Part shown: one piece after another, positions 27,563-38,100 of the stretch | Layout of the letters: every line of letters begins with the position of its first letter | Numbering within the stretch: position 1 is the first letter of the stretch | DNA from: JAPOXR01 sp965199765 | Lineage (GTDB): Bacteria; Pseudomonadota; Alphaproteobacteria; Rhodobacterales; Rhodobacteraceae | DNA: 64,000 nt | NCBI GenBank assembly: GCA_965199765.1 | Contig: CBDATC010000001.1 | Coordinates: forward strand, 992,001-1,056,000 | Direction of reading: 5' to 3' | Notes under the pieces: generated by a model | Database searches by the model: none | Told to the model about the DNA's origin: nothing | The model's input: only the letters and a program-made list of their open reading frames with translations | Made by a program: the position numbers and the translations under genes

Positions 27563-29872
27563 TTACGAACGGGAGCATTGACCTTGTGGATTCTGATTGT
27601 CAAATCCAGATGCCGCAATGGATGCATCTGATTTCAACTCAATAGGCTGAACCCGCCTTAATCTAAGTGCGTTCAGCACAACCGACACCGACGACATCGC
27701 CATCGCAGCGGCGGCGAACACCGGCGATAGAAGCACACCGAGCAACGGGTACAACGCCCCGGCCGCTACGGGAATGAAAGCGACATTGTATCCAAACGCC
27801 CAAAAAAGGTTCTGTTTGATATTCTGCATCGTGCGCTGGGATAGGTGAAGCGCGTTCACAACTCCTGACAGATCATTCATCGTCAACACAATGTCAGCTG
27901 TTTCGATGGCAACGTCTGCGCCGGCGCCGATAGCAATCCCTACATCCGCTGCCGCCATTGCCGGCGCGTCATTAACACCATCGCCGATAAACGCCACTTT
28001 AAGTCCTTTGTTCTGCATCGCTTTGATTGTCTTGGCTTTGTCCTGCGGCAGCAGTTCGGCGTGTATCCGTTGAATTCCTGACTGTTCTGCGATCTTCCGC
28101 GCCGGTTCCCATTGGTCGCCGGTCAGCATCACGATATCGAGTCCACGGTTCTTGAGCGCAGTGATGGACACGGGACTTGACGGCCGAATGGGATCGGCAA
28201 CCGTGATCATCCCCGCCAAGGCACCGTCAATGGCGACGAATACCTTCATTTGCCCGCTTTCTGATTCCGCATTGAACGCGTTCAGAGCCTTGCTGCCCAA
28301 TTCTGCGGCCATCAGTCTTCGGGAACCGACAAGAATGGTCTTGTCTTCGGCCGTCGCACGCGCACCGCGCCCCACCAAAGCCTCGAATTGCTGAGCGGGG
28401 GCCGATGCGATGCCTCGCTGCACAGCTGCACCACAGATTGCCCGCGCAATGGGATGCTCTGATCTTTCTTCGGCAGCAGCAGACAGCCTCAGCACCTCGT
28501 CTTGTGTGAATCCGTTGACCGCCTCCAAGCTGGACACAGACGGCGCGCCTTGTGTCACAGTCCCGGTTTTATCGACCGCCATTACATCAACCGCGCTGAG
28601 AGTCTGCAGTGCGGTGCCCTTTCGAAAGAGCACCCCAAGTTCTGCCGCTCTGCCCGTTCCCACCAATATCGAGGTTGGCGTGGCCAATCCCATGGCGCAG
28701 GGGCAGGCGATGATCAAGACTGAAACGGCTGCCACAAGCGCGTGTGAAAGCACCGGATCTGGTCCAAGGGCCAGCCAAGCGATGGCAGTGACCACGGCGG
28801 CGAATACGACTGCCGGAACAAACCAATGCGTAACGCGGTCGGTCAATCTCTGAACTGGTAGTTTCGCACTCTGGGCTTGTTCAACCATCTGGACAATGCG
28901 CGCCAAAGTGGTCCCCGCGCCAACTCGCAATACCCTCACAGTGAGCCCACCGCTGCCATTCACGGTGCCGCCCGTCACCTCGTCTCCGATTCCCTTCGCG
29001 ACTGGAAACGGCTCGCCTGTGAGCAGACTCTCTTCAACCCGACTGTTACCTTCTAATACCTCTCCATCAACCGGAATGCGTTCTCCCGGTCGAATGAGCA
29101 CTCGATCATTGACTTGCAAATCATCAATGCTGATCTCTTGACCAACACCATCGCGCAGCACCCTTGCGGTCTTAGCTTGCAACCCAAGAAGCGATTCAAT
29201 AGCCGCTCCTGCCTTGCCCTTGGCGCGCGCTTCAATCCATCGTCCAACCAATATCAGAAAAATGACTGCAGCTGCGGCCTCAAAATACACCACACGGGCC
29301 GATTCCGGCAGCAGCTGAGGCAAAAACACAGCCACGAACGAATAGAGCCAAGCCGCTCCCGTTCCCAGCGCCACTAAACTGTTCGTATCCGGCATCCCGC
29401 GCAGCAGCGCAGAAGGTCCGGCAATAAAGAAGCGCCGTCCTGGAAACACCATCACAGCCGTCGTCAGCAGAAACTGCAAGTGCCATACATTCTGCCCACC
29501 AACCCATTCTTGCATCAACCGATGAAACCACGGAAAGGCATGCTGTCCCATTTCGACGCCAATCACCGGCAGTGCAAGAAGCGCTGCGAACATCGCAGCT
29601 CGACGGGATTGATCGGCTTCTTCGGTTTTGCGTTGGCTGCGTTCAGCAGTTGATTTCACATTAGCCACGGTTGCAGGGTAACCGATGGCCTGAACCGCTC
29701 CGGTGAGCGCCGTGGAATCCGCGCTGCCCTCGATAACTGTAACCGTCGCGGTTTCAGCCGCTAGATTTACAGTTGCGGATTCTACGCCTCCAACGTTCCG
29801 TAGGGCAGATTCCACACGCCCCGTACAGGACGCACAGGACATATTCGGCACAACCAGTGTTATTGTCTGCAT
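27563..29872 (-). CDS. copA: Copper-exporting P1B-1 ATPase
   Basis: A 769-residue inner-membrane pump. One N-terminal heavy-metal domain carries CASC (residues 13-16). Eight membrane helices follow, with CPC in TM6 (IIACPCAMGLATP). Further P-type parts are phosphorylation site DKTGTVTQG, TGES-like LLTGEPFPV, the SEHPIA histidine in the nucleotide domain, and GDGVNDAPAMAAADVG. YN in TM7 (FGYNVAFIP) and MSS in TM8 (AMAMSSVSVVLNALRL) are the P1B-1 residues that bind Cu+. GAGGAAGG precedes the ATG. No copper regulator or chaperone gene adjoins it. The upstream leader (29907 on) looks like a cobalamin riboswitch, which is unexpected. Confidence 0.94.
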   Translation of the reverse strand: MQTITLVVPNMSCASCTGRVESALRNVGGVESATVNLAAETATVTVIEGSADSTALTGAVQAIGYPATVANVKSTAERSQRKTEEADQSRRAAMFAALLALPVIGVEMGQHAFPWFHRLMQEWVGGQNVWHLQFLLTTAVMVFPGRRFFIAGPSALLRGMPDTNSLVALGTGAAWLYSFVAVFLPQLLPESARVVYFEAAAAVIFLILVGRWIEARAKGKAGAAIESLLGLQAKTARVLRDGVGQEISIDDLQVNDRVLIRPGERIPVDGEVLEGNSRVEESLLTGEPFPVAKGIGDEVTGGTVNGSGGLTVRVLRVGAGTTLARIVQMVEQAQSAKLPVQRLTDRVTHWFVPAVVFAAVVTAIAWLALGPDPVLSHALVAAVSVLIIACPCAMGLATPTSILVGTGRAAELGVLFRKGTALQTLSAVDVMAVDKTGTVTQGAPSVSSLEAVNGFTQDEVLRLSAAAEERSEHPIARAICGAAVQRGIASAPAQQFEALVGRGARATAEDKTILVGSRRLMAAELGSKALNAFNAESESGQMKVFVAIDGALAGMITVADPIRPSSPVSITALKNRGLDIVMLTGDQWEPARKIAEQSGIQRIHAELLPQDKAKTIKAMQNKGLKVAFIGDGVNDAPAMAAADVGIAIGAGADVAIETADIVLTMNDLSGVVNALHLSQRTMQNIKQNLFWAFGYNVAFIPVAAGALYPLLGVLLSPVFAAAAMAMSSVSVVLNALRLRRVQPIELKSDASIAASGFDNQNPQGQCSRS

Positions 29873-29906
29873 GCCTTCCTCACTTATCTTCTGAAATCGA
29901 ATAGCA

Positions 29907-30120
29907 GGCAGGTGTCTTGACTTACTGAGACCCAGCGCTCGAGAACATTATTGACGCTGGTCTGACGCGTCGCTGTGCATTCTCATATCCGAAGGCGGGG
30001 CGAACAGTTTCACTTCCCGGCAGGCAACAGAAGATCATTTGGGGTTCGACGTCGCATTTTTCCAGAGAAGCAGGCATAAATTGGATGTATGGCGGACGCA
30101 AGCAGCCCGGCAGGCAATCG
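29907..30120 (-). promoter_or_regulatory. Cobalamin-riboswitch-like leader of copA (candidate)
   Basis: Read on the minus strand, the 3' end AAGTCAAGACACCTGCC (29923-29907) closely resembles the closing motif of cobalamin riboswitches, AAGTCAGGAGACCTGCC. Just before it is a hairpin (AGACCAGCG pairing with CGCTGGGTCT). Some 85 bases further upstream GCCTGCCGGGAAG resembles the P6-side GGGAAG element. Total length and the distance to the copA start (35 bases) suit a leader RNA. The central B12-box core is degenerate, and I could not complete the fold. It may be decayed, or a chance partial match. Confidence 0.4.
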
Positions 30121-30475
30121 CATCTGCTGCGAACAGTTCATGAAGAATGCAACGTCGCAGCGGGCGACAAGACGATCGGCCGCTCAAGATTTGTGATCTG
30201 TTACAATAATGATCGTGCTGCAGAATTTCTGCGACAGTTATGACATGCCAAGGTCAACCGAATCTACAATTCAACAAACGGATTCATTGCGTGGTGCGAT
30301 CCAGTTAGCGATTTCCGGAACAGGTTAAAATTCCGGCGGCCCGGCTGAAAATAAACAGCACTAAGGGGGACCAACATCGTCTTTCGGCCAAAAGAAGGGA
30401 CGAGACTGAGCACCCACACACCGTGGAAGAAGCTCCTCAACGACCATTCAACCAAGTCCCGGCTTGCCCACTTCA

Positions 30476-30612
30476 GCCAGGTTAAAACACATCGCCGGCA
30501 CACAGTGGAGCGCGCGAAAGCACATGAATATGGATCCGCTGCGCGAGATGAAACTTCAACATAACAGAGCCGCCGTCGCATGATGGAAAGTGCGAAGAAT
30601 TCTGGACACTGC
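30476..30612 (+). repeat. Dispersed 137-bp repeat, copy 2
   Basis: The second copy of the element at 8606-8742, in the same orientation. Here the minus-strand frame is interrupted by a stop after LSRAPLCAGDVF, while copy 1 stays open. Sequence on both sides differs between copies, so the repeat edges are real. Confidence 0.75.
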
Positions 30613-31020
30613 CGCGATTCGGTATATTGACCTCTTCTCTGGCCTTCTCAACGTGCCGATCGGTGAAAACATCACCAATACAAGCTTGATCCGGCTGTCT
30701 ATTGAACGCGGAGCTGTTGTGAGGTTATTTCAAATTTTGATCATTGAATTGAACAAGCATATAGTGGTCTTCAAACCATGATGCGCTGGTTGCATCTGTA
30801 ATTCAGCTGTGCGTCAATTTCCGACCAGCCAGATGAATGAAGTCTTTATGGTTTGAAAATCCTGACAAACATTCGGTCGTGTGTCCATAAATCAAAAAGC
30901 TCGTATTTTTTATGCTCGTGCTGACAGCAGATAGACAATAGCCATACATGCTGCGATTATCGGATGTCTTTTTTCGAACGATCAACGATTCTTATCTCTG
31001 GAACGATCAGTAACACAGCA

Positions 31021-31788
31021 TCACCGCAGCACGTTTCCGCCATCGACACCGATTGTTTGCGCAGTCATATAAGCTGACTGTTCGCAGGCAAGAAAAACCG
31101 CTGCGCGCGCAACATCTCGGGGTTTGCCCATAAAACCCAGCGGAACGGACTCGCCGACTTCGCGTTTCTTTTGTCCTGCCTGTTTGTGTTCAAACCGAGC
31201 GAACAGGCTGTCCACTGTATCCCACATCGGTGTGTCGATCACACCTGGTGAAATCGCATTAACTCTTATTCCATACGGAGCCAGCGCCAAGGCCGCCGAT
31301 TGTGTGTAGCTGATCACCGCTGCTTTTGTCGCACAGTAATGCGCGACGAGAGCCTCGCCCCGATGGCCCGCTTGGCTTGCAATGTTTATGATTGAACCGG
31401 GCACAGACCGGTTGACCATTGAGTTCGCCGCAGTCTGCATAATCGCGTAAAGCGCACGAACGTTGATTGCGAACAACCGATCAAATTGATCCAGCCCGGC
31501 ATCCAGAACCGAACCCATGTCGAAAATTGCAGCGTTGTTGAACAACACATCCGGGGCGCATTCTTCGATCCAATCCCTGCAACGCTCCAAAGATGACGGT
31601 GCAGCAAGATCAAATCCGCGGTACGACACCTTAGAAGAACCCGAAAATCTGTCTGCACGGTCGGTGGCAAAGACTCTTCCGCCCTGTGCCACAAAATGTT
31701 CAACCGTTGACTGACCGATGCCGCCGTTGGCACCGGTTACGAAACAGACTTTGTCTGTAAGATCGCAAAGCGCTGCATCACATTTCAT
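31021..31788 (-). CDS. Short-chain dehydrogenase, sorbitol-dehydrogenase-like
   Basis: A 255-residue classical SDR. The NAD-binding glycines are in CFVTGANGGIGQ, the catalytic serine is in SIINIASQAG, and the Tyr/Lys pair is in VAHYCATKAAVISYTQSAAL. The C-terminal part (AISPGVIDTPMWDTVDSLFA, then KKREVGESVPLGFMG) follows the pattern of SmoS-type polyol dehydrogenases. The start at 31788 has GAGGTGA a few bases upstream; a longer frame to 31839 has nothing in its favour. It stands alone; no sugar-alcohol transporter is nearby, so the substrate is open. Confidence 0.88.
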   Translation of the reverse strand: MKCDAALCDLTDKVCFVTGANGGIGQSTVEHFVAQGGRVFATDRADRFSGSSKVSYRGFDLAAPSSLERCRDWIEECAPDVLFNNAAIFDMGSVLDAGLDQFDRLFAINVRALYAIMQTAANSMVNRSVPGSIINIASQAGHRGEALVAHYCATKAAVISYTQSAALALAPYGIRVNAISPGVIDTPMWDTVDSLFARFEHKQAGQKKREVGESVPLGFMGKPRDVARAAVFLACEQSAYMTAQTIGVDGGNVLR

Positions 31789-32338
31789 TTGATCACCTCG
31801 AAGGCCAAACCCTGCACCAGCTGTCGCTGTGCCAACCATTCACAACAACAATAGCTGCGAATGTGAAATTGGAAACTAACGCATATTTTGTCCAGAACAA
31901 TCCCTCTGGACTCAAGAAACCTGCAGCAATGGTATCAATCAGCTCAGCATCCGCAGCAGTTTGCATTCCAAAATTCTAGAGTGTCGACTGTGTCTCTGCC
32001 AATTTCTTTTTGATTTCCCTTCCCTGGCAAAGAAGTTGTTGAAGTTGAATCTCAAAGCTTCGACGCATTGTTCTTCGATTTAATTCGTCGCCCACCCGAC
32101 TGAGATCGGAACAGCAGAAATGTTATCGCCAAACGGCGTGAATTGGTCGTGTTGGTAAACGGACCAGCGACGAACTTGTCGTCCTCCTTAACCCCTCAGC
32201 TTCTTAATCGGGACATGGGCAAGGGGTATCGGGCTGTTATGTGGGTGTCGTCCGCAGAACCGGGAAATGGTTATGGACCAGCACCTATGAGTGCGCTGAC
32301 AGGGTAGACCTTCGTATCCATCACTGAAACACCGAAAG
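31789..32338. other. Intergenic region, no recognisable gene
   Basis: About 550 bases with no protein-like frame on either strand, no tRNA and no repeat that I can see. It holds the presumed promoter of the dehydrogenase gene and the 3' end of the lipoprotein transcript. Confidence 0.3.
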
Positions 32339-33820
32339 TTATCTCTCTGCTCCAAACGCTGCCGTAAGATCTAACCGCTCCAGTGTTCCACCGACAGCTT
32401 CGTGCGAGGGACCGACGAAGATGCCGGTCAACCGACCAGCATCACGACTAGAAGTTTTTTCCCGTAAGGTGTTTCCTTGAACCGCAATCATGTAGAGAAG
32501 GTCACCGCCATTCCATTGCCGGGTTATGCTTTCGGTTTGCATTTGCTCCAAGTCAGAGAAGTTCGCAGAACCTTCCATGCTCGGGAAGTTGACGATGATT
32601 AGCGCATCACCAACCACGCGCACCGATGACGGTGTAAATCCGACCAGAGCACCGGTCCAGCGCGCGCTCCCTGAATTTCGCATCGCTGCAAGATCGGTAT
32701 TCGGCTCAATCCCATACGCCCACGGTTCGGCATAATCGTTACGCATGGCGACACCGACTGCTCCATACTCGTTGCCGATGAAGAAATGCTCGGCCGAATT
32801 TGACCACGGACCGAGCTCCCGCGGATCGGTGCTGCTCAGGAGAGGTCCATAGAGGGCGCGGAGGGCCTCTCGATCCACCGGATAGAGAATGGAGGCAGGA
32901 CGCCGTTCGCTTTGTCTAAAAAGGTATATTTCGTTGCCGGCTTCCATGATGGAGTCAAACCTCACTGGCACGTGACCGCGCATGCCAAGTGAATGAAGGA
33001 GTTCATGGGCTATAAGAGTTGTGGCCTGCTGTTCAATTGTATATCCAGTATGGGTCCCTTGAGTTAGTTGGATATATTCTCCCCATGAAGTGCCCCCTGC
33101 ATACGAGTGGTGCTGCGCAATTGGAATGTATTCAATATGGATGGTGTTCGGCAATTCGTTGTCGGGAGAGCGATAAATGCCATACGAATCCACAGATGTT
33201 CTGAAACTGAGATCGGGACGAGGTGGTCCGACGCTCAACTTTGCGCCTTCAGGCAAAGCAGCGTTGACAAGCTGAACAGCAGCGAGGACGCGACGACGCT
33301 CTTCCGGCGTAGACTGCCCAATTACACGGACTTGGTAGCCGGAAAGACGCCGCAAGCCGTTTTGTCGGAAATTCGACAGATAGTCTCGCAGGACTGAAGC
33401 ACCCACGCCATCATTTAGCTCACCGTATCGAATTTCAGCATCTGAACCGATTTCGATAAGCGGAAGTTCCTCCGGATCCAAATTTTGGTCGATCCCTACT
33501 CTCAGCAAATTGCCGGTTCGGTAGATCGGGGACCGTTTCGCATCTGAGCTCGGGATGCCGGAAAAAATCGAATATTGATTATTTTGAGCGTTTGGTGGTT
33601 CAGAAGGTTGTCGCACTTCAGGAGTAGGAGGAGTGGGCGTGGTTTGGGTGTTGGGCGTGTTTTGAGTGGTGGGCGGAGTTTGGGCGGTAGGCGGAGTTTG
33701 GGCAGTGGGAGGAGTTTGGGCGGTAGGCGGAGTTTGGGCAGTGGGAGGAGTGGGTGAGCCCCCACCCCCACAGGCAGAGAGCATGAACAAACAGGTGATC
33801 ATTGTGTAGATTGTACGCAT
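32339..33820 (-). CDS. Lipoprotein with metzincin protease domain and TbpB-like C-terminal barrel
   Basis: A 493-residue lipoprotein. The signal ends LFMLSAC at residue 17 and is followed by GGGGS and a PPTAQT repeat linker. At about residue 260 the zinc motif TLIAHELLHSLGMRGH fits HExxHxxGxxH, and RFDSIMEAG just after supplies the methionine turn of metzincins. The last 130 residues (SARWTGALVGFTP onwards) end LTGIFVGPSHEAVGGTLERL and AAFGAER. That glycine-rich barrel ending is typical of transferrin-binding-protein-B-like surface lipoproteins. Together they suggest a surface-displayed protease. I chose the ATG at 33820 (GGAG seven bases upstream) over 33916. No Slam-type export gene adjoins it. 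Confidence 0.75.
   Translation of the reverse strand: MRTIYTMITCLFMLSACGGGGSPTPPTAQTPPTAQTPPTAQTPPTAQTPPTTQNTPNTQTTPTPPTPEVRQPSEPPNAQNNQYSIFSGIPSSDAKRSPIYRTGNLLRVGIDQNLDPEELPLIEIGSDAEIRYGELNDGVGASVLRDYLSNFRQNGLRRLSGYQVRVIGQSTPEERRRVLAAVQLVNAALPEGAKLSVGPPRPDLSFRTSVDSYGIYRSPDNELPNTIHIEYIPIAQHHSYAGGTSWGEYIQLTQGTHTGYTIEQQATTLIAHELLHSLGMRGHVPVRFDSIMEAGNEIYLFRQSERRPASILYPVDREALRALYGPLLSSTDPRELGPWSNSAEHFFIGNEYGAVGVAMRNDYAEPWAYGIEPNTDLAAMRNSGSARWTGALVGFTPSSVRVVGDALIIVNFPSMEGSANFSDLEQMQTESITRQWNGGDLLYMIAVQGNTLREKTSSRDAGRLTGIFVGPSHEAVGGTLERLDLTAAFGAER
33659..33748 (-). repeat. 18-bp tandem repeats encoding PPTAQT
   Basis: Four successive copies of an 18-base unit encode PPTAQT at residues 25-48, followed by degenerate PPTTQN and TPNTQT units. 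The units differ by a few bases, mainly at third positions. They form a flexible linker between the lipid anchor and the protease domain, and are prone to changes in copy number. Confidence 0.8.
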
Positions 33821-34237
33821 TAGACAACTCCGGTGCTCAGCAGCTTGACTGGATTCTTGACCGGTCGCCTCACAACCAAATCGCGGGATGATCCATATGT
33901 ATCTGCCAAGTTCCAAATTCTCAGCCTATGCTCTGAAAATCTGCACTCTTCCGTCAAAGATTGCCGTTCGGCTATCACGCGATGAGAGCATCCTACAACA
34001 TTGCGATAAAAAAACCAAAACAATTCGGAGGTTAGGTGGATTATTGTTCATTGGTGTGCACAGACGTTTAAGGAAGCCCAATAAATCGATGGTTCCAAGC
34101 GCCCTTAACCAACCAGAAAGAGCGTTGGCCGCCGCTTGGACAGCGCAAACCGGCCAAAAACGGGGTTTCCCGCTTCGTTGATCCATTACTCAAATTTGTA
34201 AAGGATACTGCAAGATTGGAACAGTTGGATAACGTAT

Positions 34238-34263
34238 AGAATCTTTCGCACATTTGCATTTGC
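34238..34263 (-). repeat. 26-bp inverted repeat, left copy
   Basis: This 26-base sequence (AGAATCTTTCGCACATTT then GCATTTGC) is the exact reverse complement of 40587-40612. Its inner side faces the RES fragment and the restriction enzyme gene. No target-site duplication is visible outside the two copies. Between 33821 and 34237 I see no gene. Confidence 0.8.
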
Positions 34264-34379
34264 TGCTGTTCTATTCAGATTCTCCGGACACACCTTTTTC
34301 GGCCAAGCCAAGCGTACACACAGCATTTGATGTGCCCGTCGCAACAAAAGCCGCGATCAACCTGACAGCACAGCCATAA

Positions 34380-34691
34380 AGCGATGCCAATGAACTCTGG
34401 ATGCATCCGACTGACTACGAACCCTGCCAGCAACTCGAAGAGGCCGCGCGCGCGAAAGACATCCAGCTCATCCGCTACGCTTCGGTCCGCGACCCAGATC
34501 ACAAACCCAATGCTGCCATCCTGACTTGTGAAGCCTTCGCAGCACCTGCACCGACACAAAACCAGACCTGGCGACGATGGTTCAACAAGGCTGGGGTTCA
34601 CGCCATTTGCAAGTTTCAGGGTGAGAAGTTCAGCATTCCACCAGAGCACTGGGCAAATGACGAACGAATTCAAAAAATCAATTGGGCCTGA
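34380..34691 (+). pseudogene. RES-domain toxin, C-terminal fragment
   Basis: The frame reads ELWMHPTDYEPCQQLEEAAR, IQLIRYASVRDPDHKPNAAI, CEAFAAPAPTQNQTWRRWF and FSIPPEHWANDERIQKI. This is the C-terminal third of a RES-family NAD-degrading toxin, with the serine/arginine part of the SVRDP motif. A stop precedes it at 34377 and the N-terminal two thirds are missing, as is the Xre/MbcA-type antitoxin. It starts about 120 bases inside the left inverted repeat, so truncation may have come with formation of the islet. Confidence 0.65.
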
Positions 34692-35123
34692 ATTGCACAT
34701 TCTCAAGAACGTGCTTTTGCGCTTTCCGAGCCGTTTTTCTTAAAGCAACCGAAAGCTAACGAGTTAGTGTTAGCAAAGACCCCCTGATTCTGCGATCCGG
34801 AACAGTTCGGTGGCGGTTGACGGAGACTGGACACTCGGCGCTGCGCGTATCTTTTGGGAAAAGGCGACGATACTTCGCATGCTTCATCATGCGCCCGGAA
34901 AAAAAGCGTTCGGCAAACATATGTCCCGCACCTTCCGAAGAATCCCGAACGGCGATTCTCCATATGCGGAGCGCTTTTTTCCATTCCCCGGCATGGCTGA
35001 TCGGGGTTTCGCAGGGCGGAAGCGTCTTCCTTTTTGATCGAGCCGCATCCGCGGACCGCATCATCATGCTTGCTCAAACGGGAATCAGCGTTCATAAGGC
35101 GGCGGCGGTTTTTGGAGAGTTTG
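34692..35123. other. Leader region of the restriction-modification gene
   Basis: No gene that I can support. It contains an imperfect palindrome, GCTAACGAGTTAGTGTTAGC (34755-34774), which may be an operator. Open frames here on both strands lack protein character. Confidence 0.3.
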
Positions 35124-38100
35124 ATGAACGAGCGGGAGCGAAGTCTCGGCAGCGCCGATGTATTGAAGGCGAAGCTCGGCGAATGGGCGGAGGCCGCTGA
35201 TGCGCAGAGCAGGCATGTGGGAACCGCCTTCGAGCGGCTATGCATTTTCTTTCTTGCGAACGACCGGATTCAATCGACGCAGCTGACCGATCCCCGGCCT
35301 TATGCCGACTGGGCCGGCGAGCGGGGGCTGGACAAGGATGACCGCGGCATTGATCTTGTCGCCGGCGTCAGGGACAGCGGCGGGAAGTTCGCCGCCATTC
35401 AGTGCAAGTTCAGACGGGCCGGCGGGGTCATCGCGCAGTCGGAAATCGACAGTTTCATAGCGGCCTCCGACCGGCCGGAATTCGTTCAGCGCATTCTGAT
35501 CGAGACGTCGGGCCGCGAATGGTCCGCCAACGCAATGCGGCGGCTGGCGGAAGTCGACCCTTTGGTGCGGCATATGGGGCTGCGCTCTCTGATTGATTCC
35601 GAGCTGGACTGGGGCGGGTATTTCGCCACCGGCGAAGCGGAATTCACCACGGTTCCGCCGAAGCCGAGGCGGCATCAGCTGGATGCGGTCGAGGCGATAA
35701 CGGACGGGCTGGCCGATCCCGGCTCGCGCGGCAAGGTTCTGATGGCCTGCGGGGCCGGCAAGACCCTGACTTCGCTCCGGGCGGCGGAACGCATCGCCGG
35801 AAACGGCGGGCGGGTTCTTTATCTTGTTCCCTCGCTTGCTTTGATGTCGCAGACCATCCATGCCTGGTTCCGCGACAAGGAATGCGGGATGCGGCCGTTC
35901 GCGGTCTGCTCCGACGCCAGGACCGGCCGCAGGCTGCGCCAGGACGACTCGACCGATATTCCGGTGTCGGATCTGGCTTTGCCCGCCACGACCGATGCGG
36001 CCAGGCTCGCGGAGAAAGCATCGGCCCCATTCCCCGGCATGACCGTGGTCTTTTCGACCTATCAGTCCGCCGCTGTGCTCGAGGAAGCCCAGAAGCGGCA
36101 CGGTTTGCCGCGGTTCGATCTCGCGGTCTGCGACGAGGCCCACCGGACCGCCGGGATTTCCCGGCGGGACACGCCTTCCGCATTCACGCTGATCCACGAT
36201 GACAGCGCGGTCGGGGCCGACCGGCGGCTCTATATGACCGCCACCGCGAAAGTCTGGGCCGAGTCGGCGAAGAGGAAGGCGGCGAACGCGCCGCCGGAGC
36301 GCGCGGTCAGCCTCTGCTCGATGGATGACGGGCGGATTTTCGGACAGACGCTTTTCGAGTTCGATTTCCATGCCGCGCTCGACGGGAATCTGCTCAGCGA
36401 CTACCATGTCGTCATTCTGACCGTTCCGTCTTCGGCAGCCGCCGGGGTTCTGGCGCGCAGCGGCCGGACCGATGACGGGCAGACGCGGCTCGAGGAGGCC
36501 GGGCTGATGCTCGGCTGCTGGCGGGCTCTCGCCAAGATCGATTCCGAGAAGTTCCCCGATACGGACCGGAAGCCGATGAGCCGGGCCATCGCGTTCTGCG
36601 GCAGCATCAATGAATCGAAGCGGTTCAAGGAGCGGTTCAACGGCTTCGCGGAAACCTATAAGCAGATGATCGGCGGGATGGAGCCGGACGGAGCGATGCC
36701 GGCCGCGCTCGCCGAACATGTGGACGGCACATTCCATGCCGAGAGCCGGGCAAGACTGCTGTCGTGGCTGGACAATCCGGAAGAAGGCGAATGCAGGGTG
36801 CTTTCCAACGCCCGCTGCCTGGCGGAAGGGGTGGACGTGCCGGCGCTTGACGCTCTGCTGTTCATGCAGCCGCGCAAGAGTCAGATCGAAGTCGTTCAGG
36901 CGGTCGGGCGGGTGATGCGCAAAGCGGAGGGGAAACAGCGCGGCTACGTCATTCTTCCGGTGGTGGTTCCGGACAATGCGGATCCGGACGGGATCTTCGA
37001 GCACAGCGAGCAGTGGAAAAAGGTCTGGCAGATGGTGAACGCGATCCGCTCGCACGACGAGGGGTTCGACGCGCAGATCAACCTGATGGAGACCGGACAG
37101 GAGCCGAACAAGCTTTCGATCATCACCGTGTCGCAGTGGCGAGATCCGGCCGGCGAGGCGCGCGGAAGCGATGGCTGGTTCGACGGCGGCGGCGATGAGG
37201 CGGGTGACAGAACCCGAGGAGCCGAAGTTCCGACGATGGACACTGTCGAAGACGAGCGGCAGCGGCAGGCTCTGCTGAAAGCCATCGGCGTCAAGCTCGT
37301 CGAAAAATGCGGCAACCGGAAATACTGGGAGGAATGGGCCGGCGACGTGGCGCGGATCGCCCAGGCTCATATCGACCGGATCACCGCGCTGGTCACTCCC
37401 GGAGACGACCGGGACGAAGATGTCGAAGCGGCCGCCGAGCTCTTCGGGGAGCTGCTGCGGGAGCTGCGCGACGACATCAATCCGGCGATCAGCCGCGGGC
37501 AGGCGATCGAAATGCTGGCGCAGCACACGGTCACCCTGCCGGTGTTCGCGGCCCTGTTCAAGAGAGACCGGGACGAAACCCACGGCGGGGAACAGCTGAA
37601 GTTTCTCGATCAAAGCCCGGTCGGCCGGGCTTTGGAGATGTTTCTTGACGTGATCAAGCCGCGGGTCGATATCGAAACCGAGTCGCTCGGGGATTTCTAC
37701 CGGTCGGTGGAAAGACGGGTCGAAGCGGCCGCCGGCGACGGGGCGGGGCGGCAGAAGATCATCTCCGAGCTCTACGACAAATTCTTCCGCAGCGCGTTCA
37801 GCGAAACCAGCAAGGCGCTGGGCATCGTTTACACGCCGGTCGAAATCGTCGACTTCACGCTTCACTCGGTCCAGCACATTCTGCGTTCCGAGTTCGGCCG
37901 CTCGATGGCCGACGAGAATGTGCACATCATGGATCCGTTCACCGGAACGGGCACCTTCATCGCCAGGCTGATGCAGCCGGGCCTGCTGGACGCGGAGGCT
38001 TTGCGGCGGAAATACCCAGCCGAGATCCACGCCAACGAGATCGTGCTGCTCGCCTACTACATCGCCTCGGTGAACATACAGGAGGCTTATGCGGCGGCGA

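Larger units (their letters stand above)
29873..31020. other. Gene-poor region between copA and the dehydrogenase
   Basis: Apart from the riboswitch-like leader and the repeat at 30476-30612 I see no gene. Short open frames here (30264-30581, 30590-30781, 30803-30985) have no protein-like features; the first owes its similarity to the 8.3-8.7 kb region to the shared repeat. Confidence 0.4.

Noticed and set aside
30264..30581. Minus-strand frame similar to the one at 8292-8711
   Set aside because: The likeness comes only from the shared 137-bp repeat, read in a frame without protein character.
33640..33760. CRISPR-like array
   Set aside because: The repeats are contiguous 18-bp units without spacers, in frame within a coding sequence. 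No CRISPR array was seen elsewhere in the window.
35238..38030. 930-codon open frame on the minus strand
   Set aside because: It is fully antisense to the type ISP enzyme, whose motifs are unmistakable. Long antisense frames are expected in GC-rich genes, and this one has no domain and is full of Arg/Pro runs.
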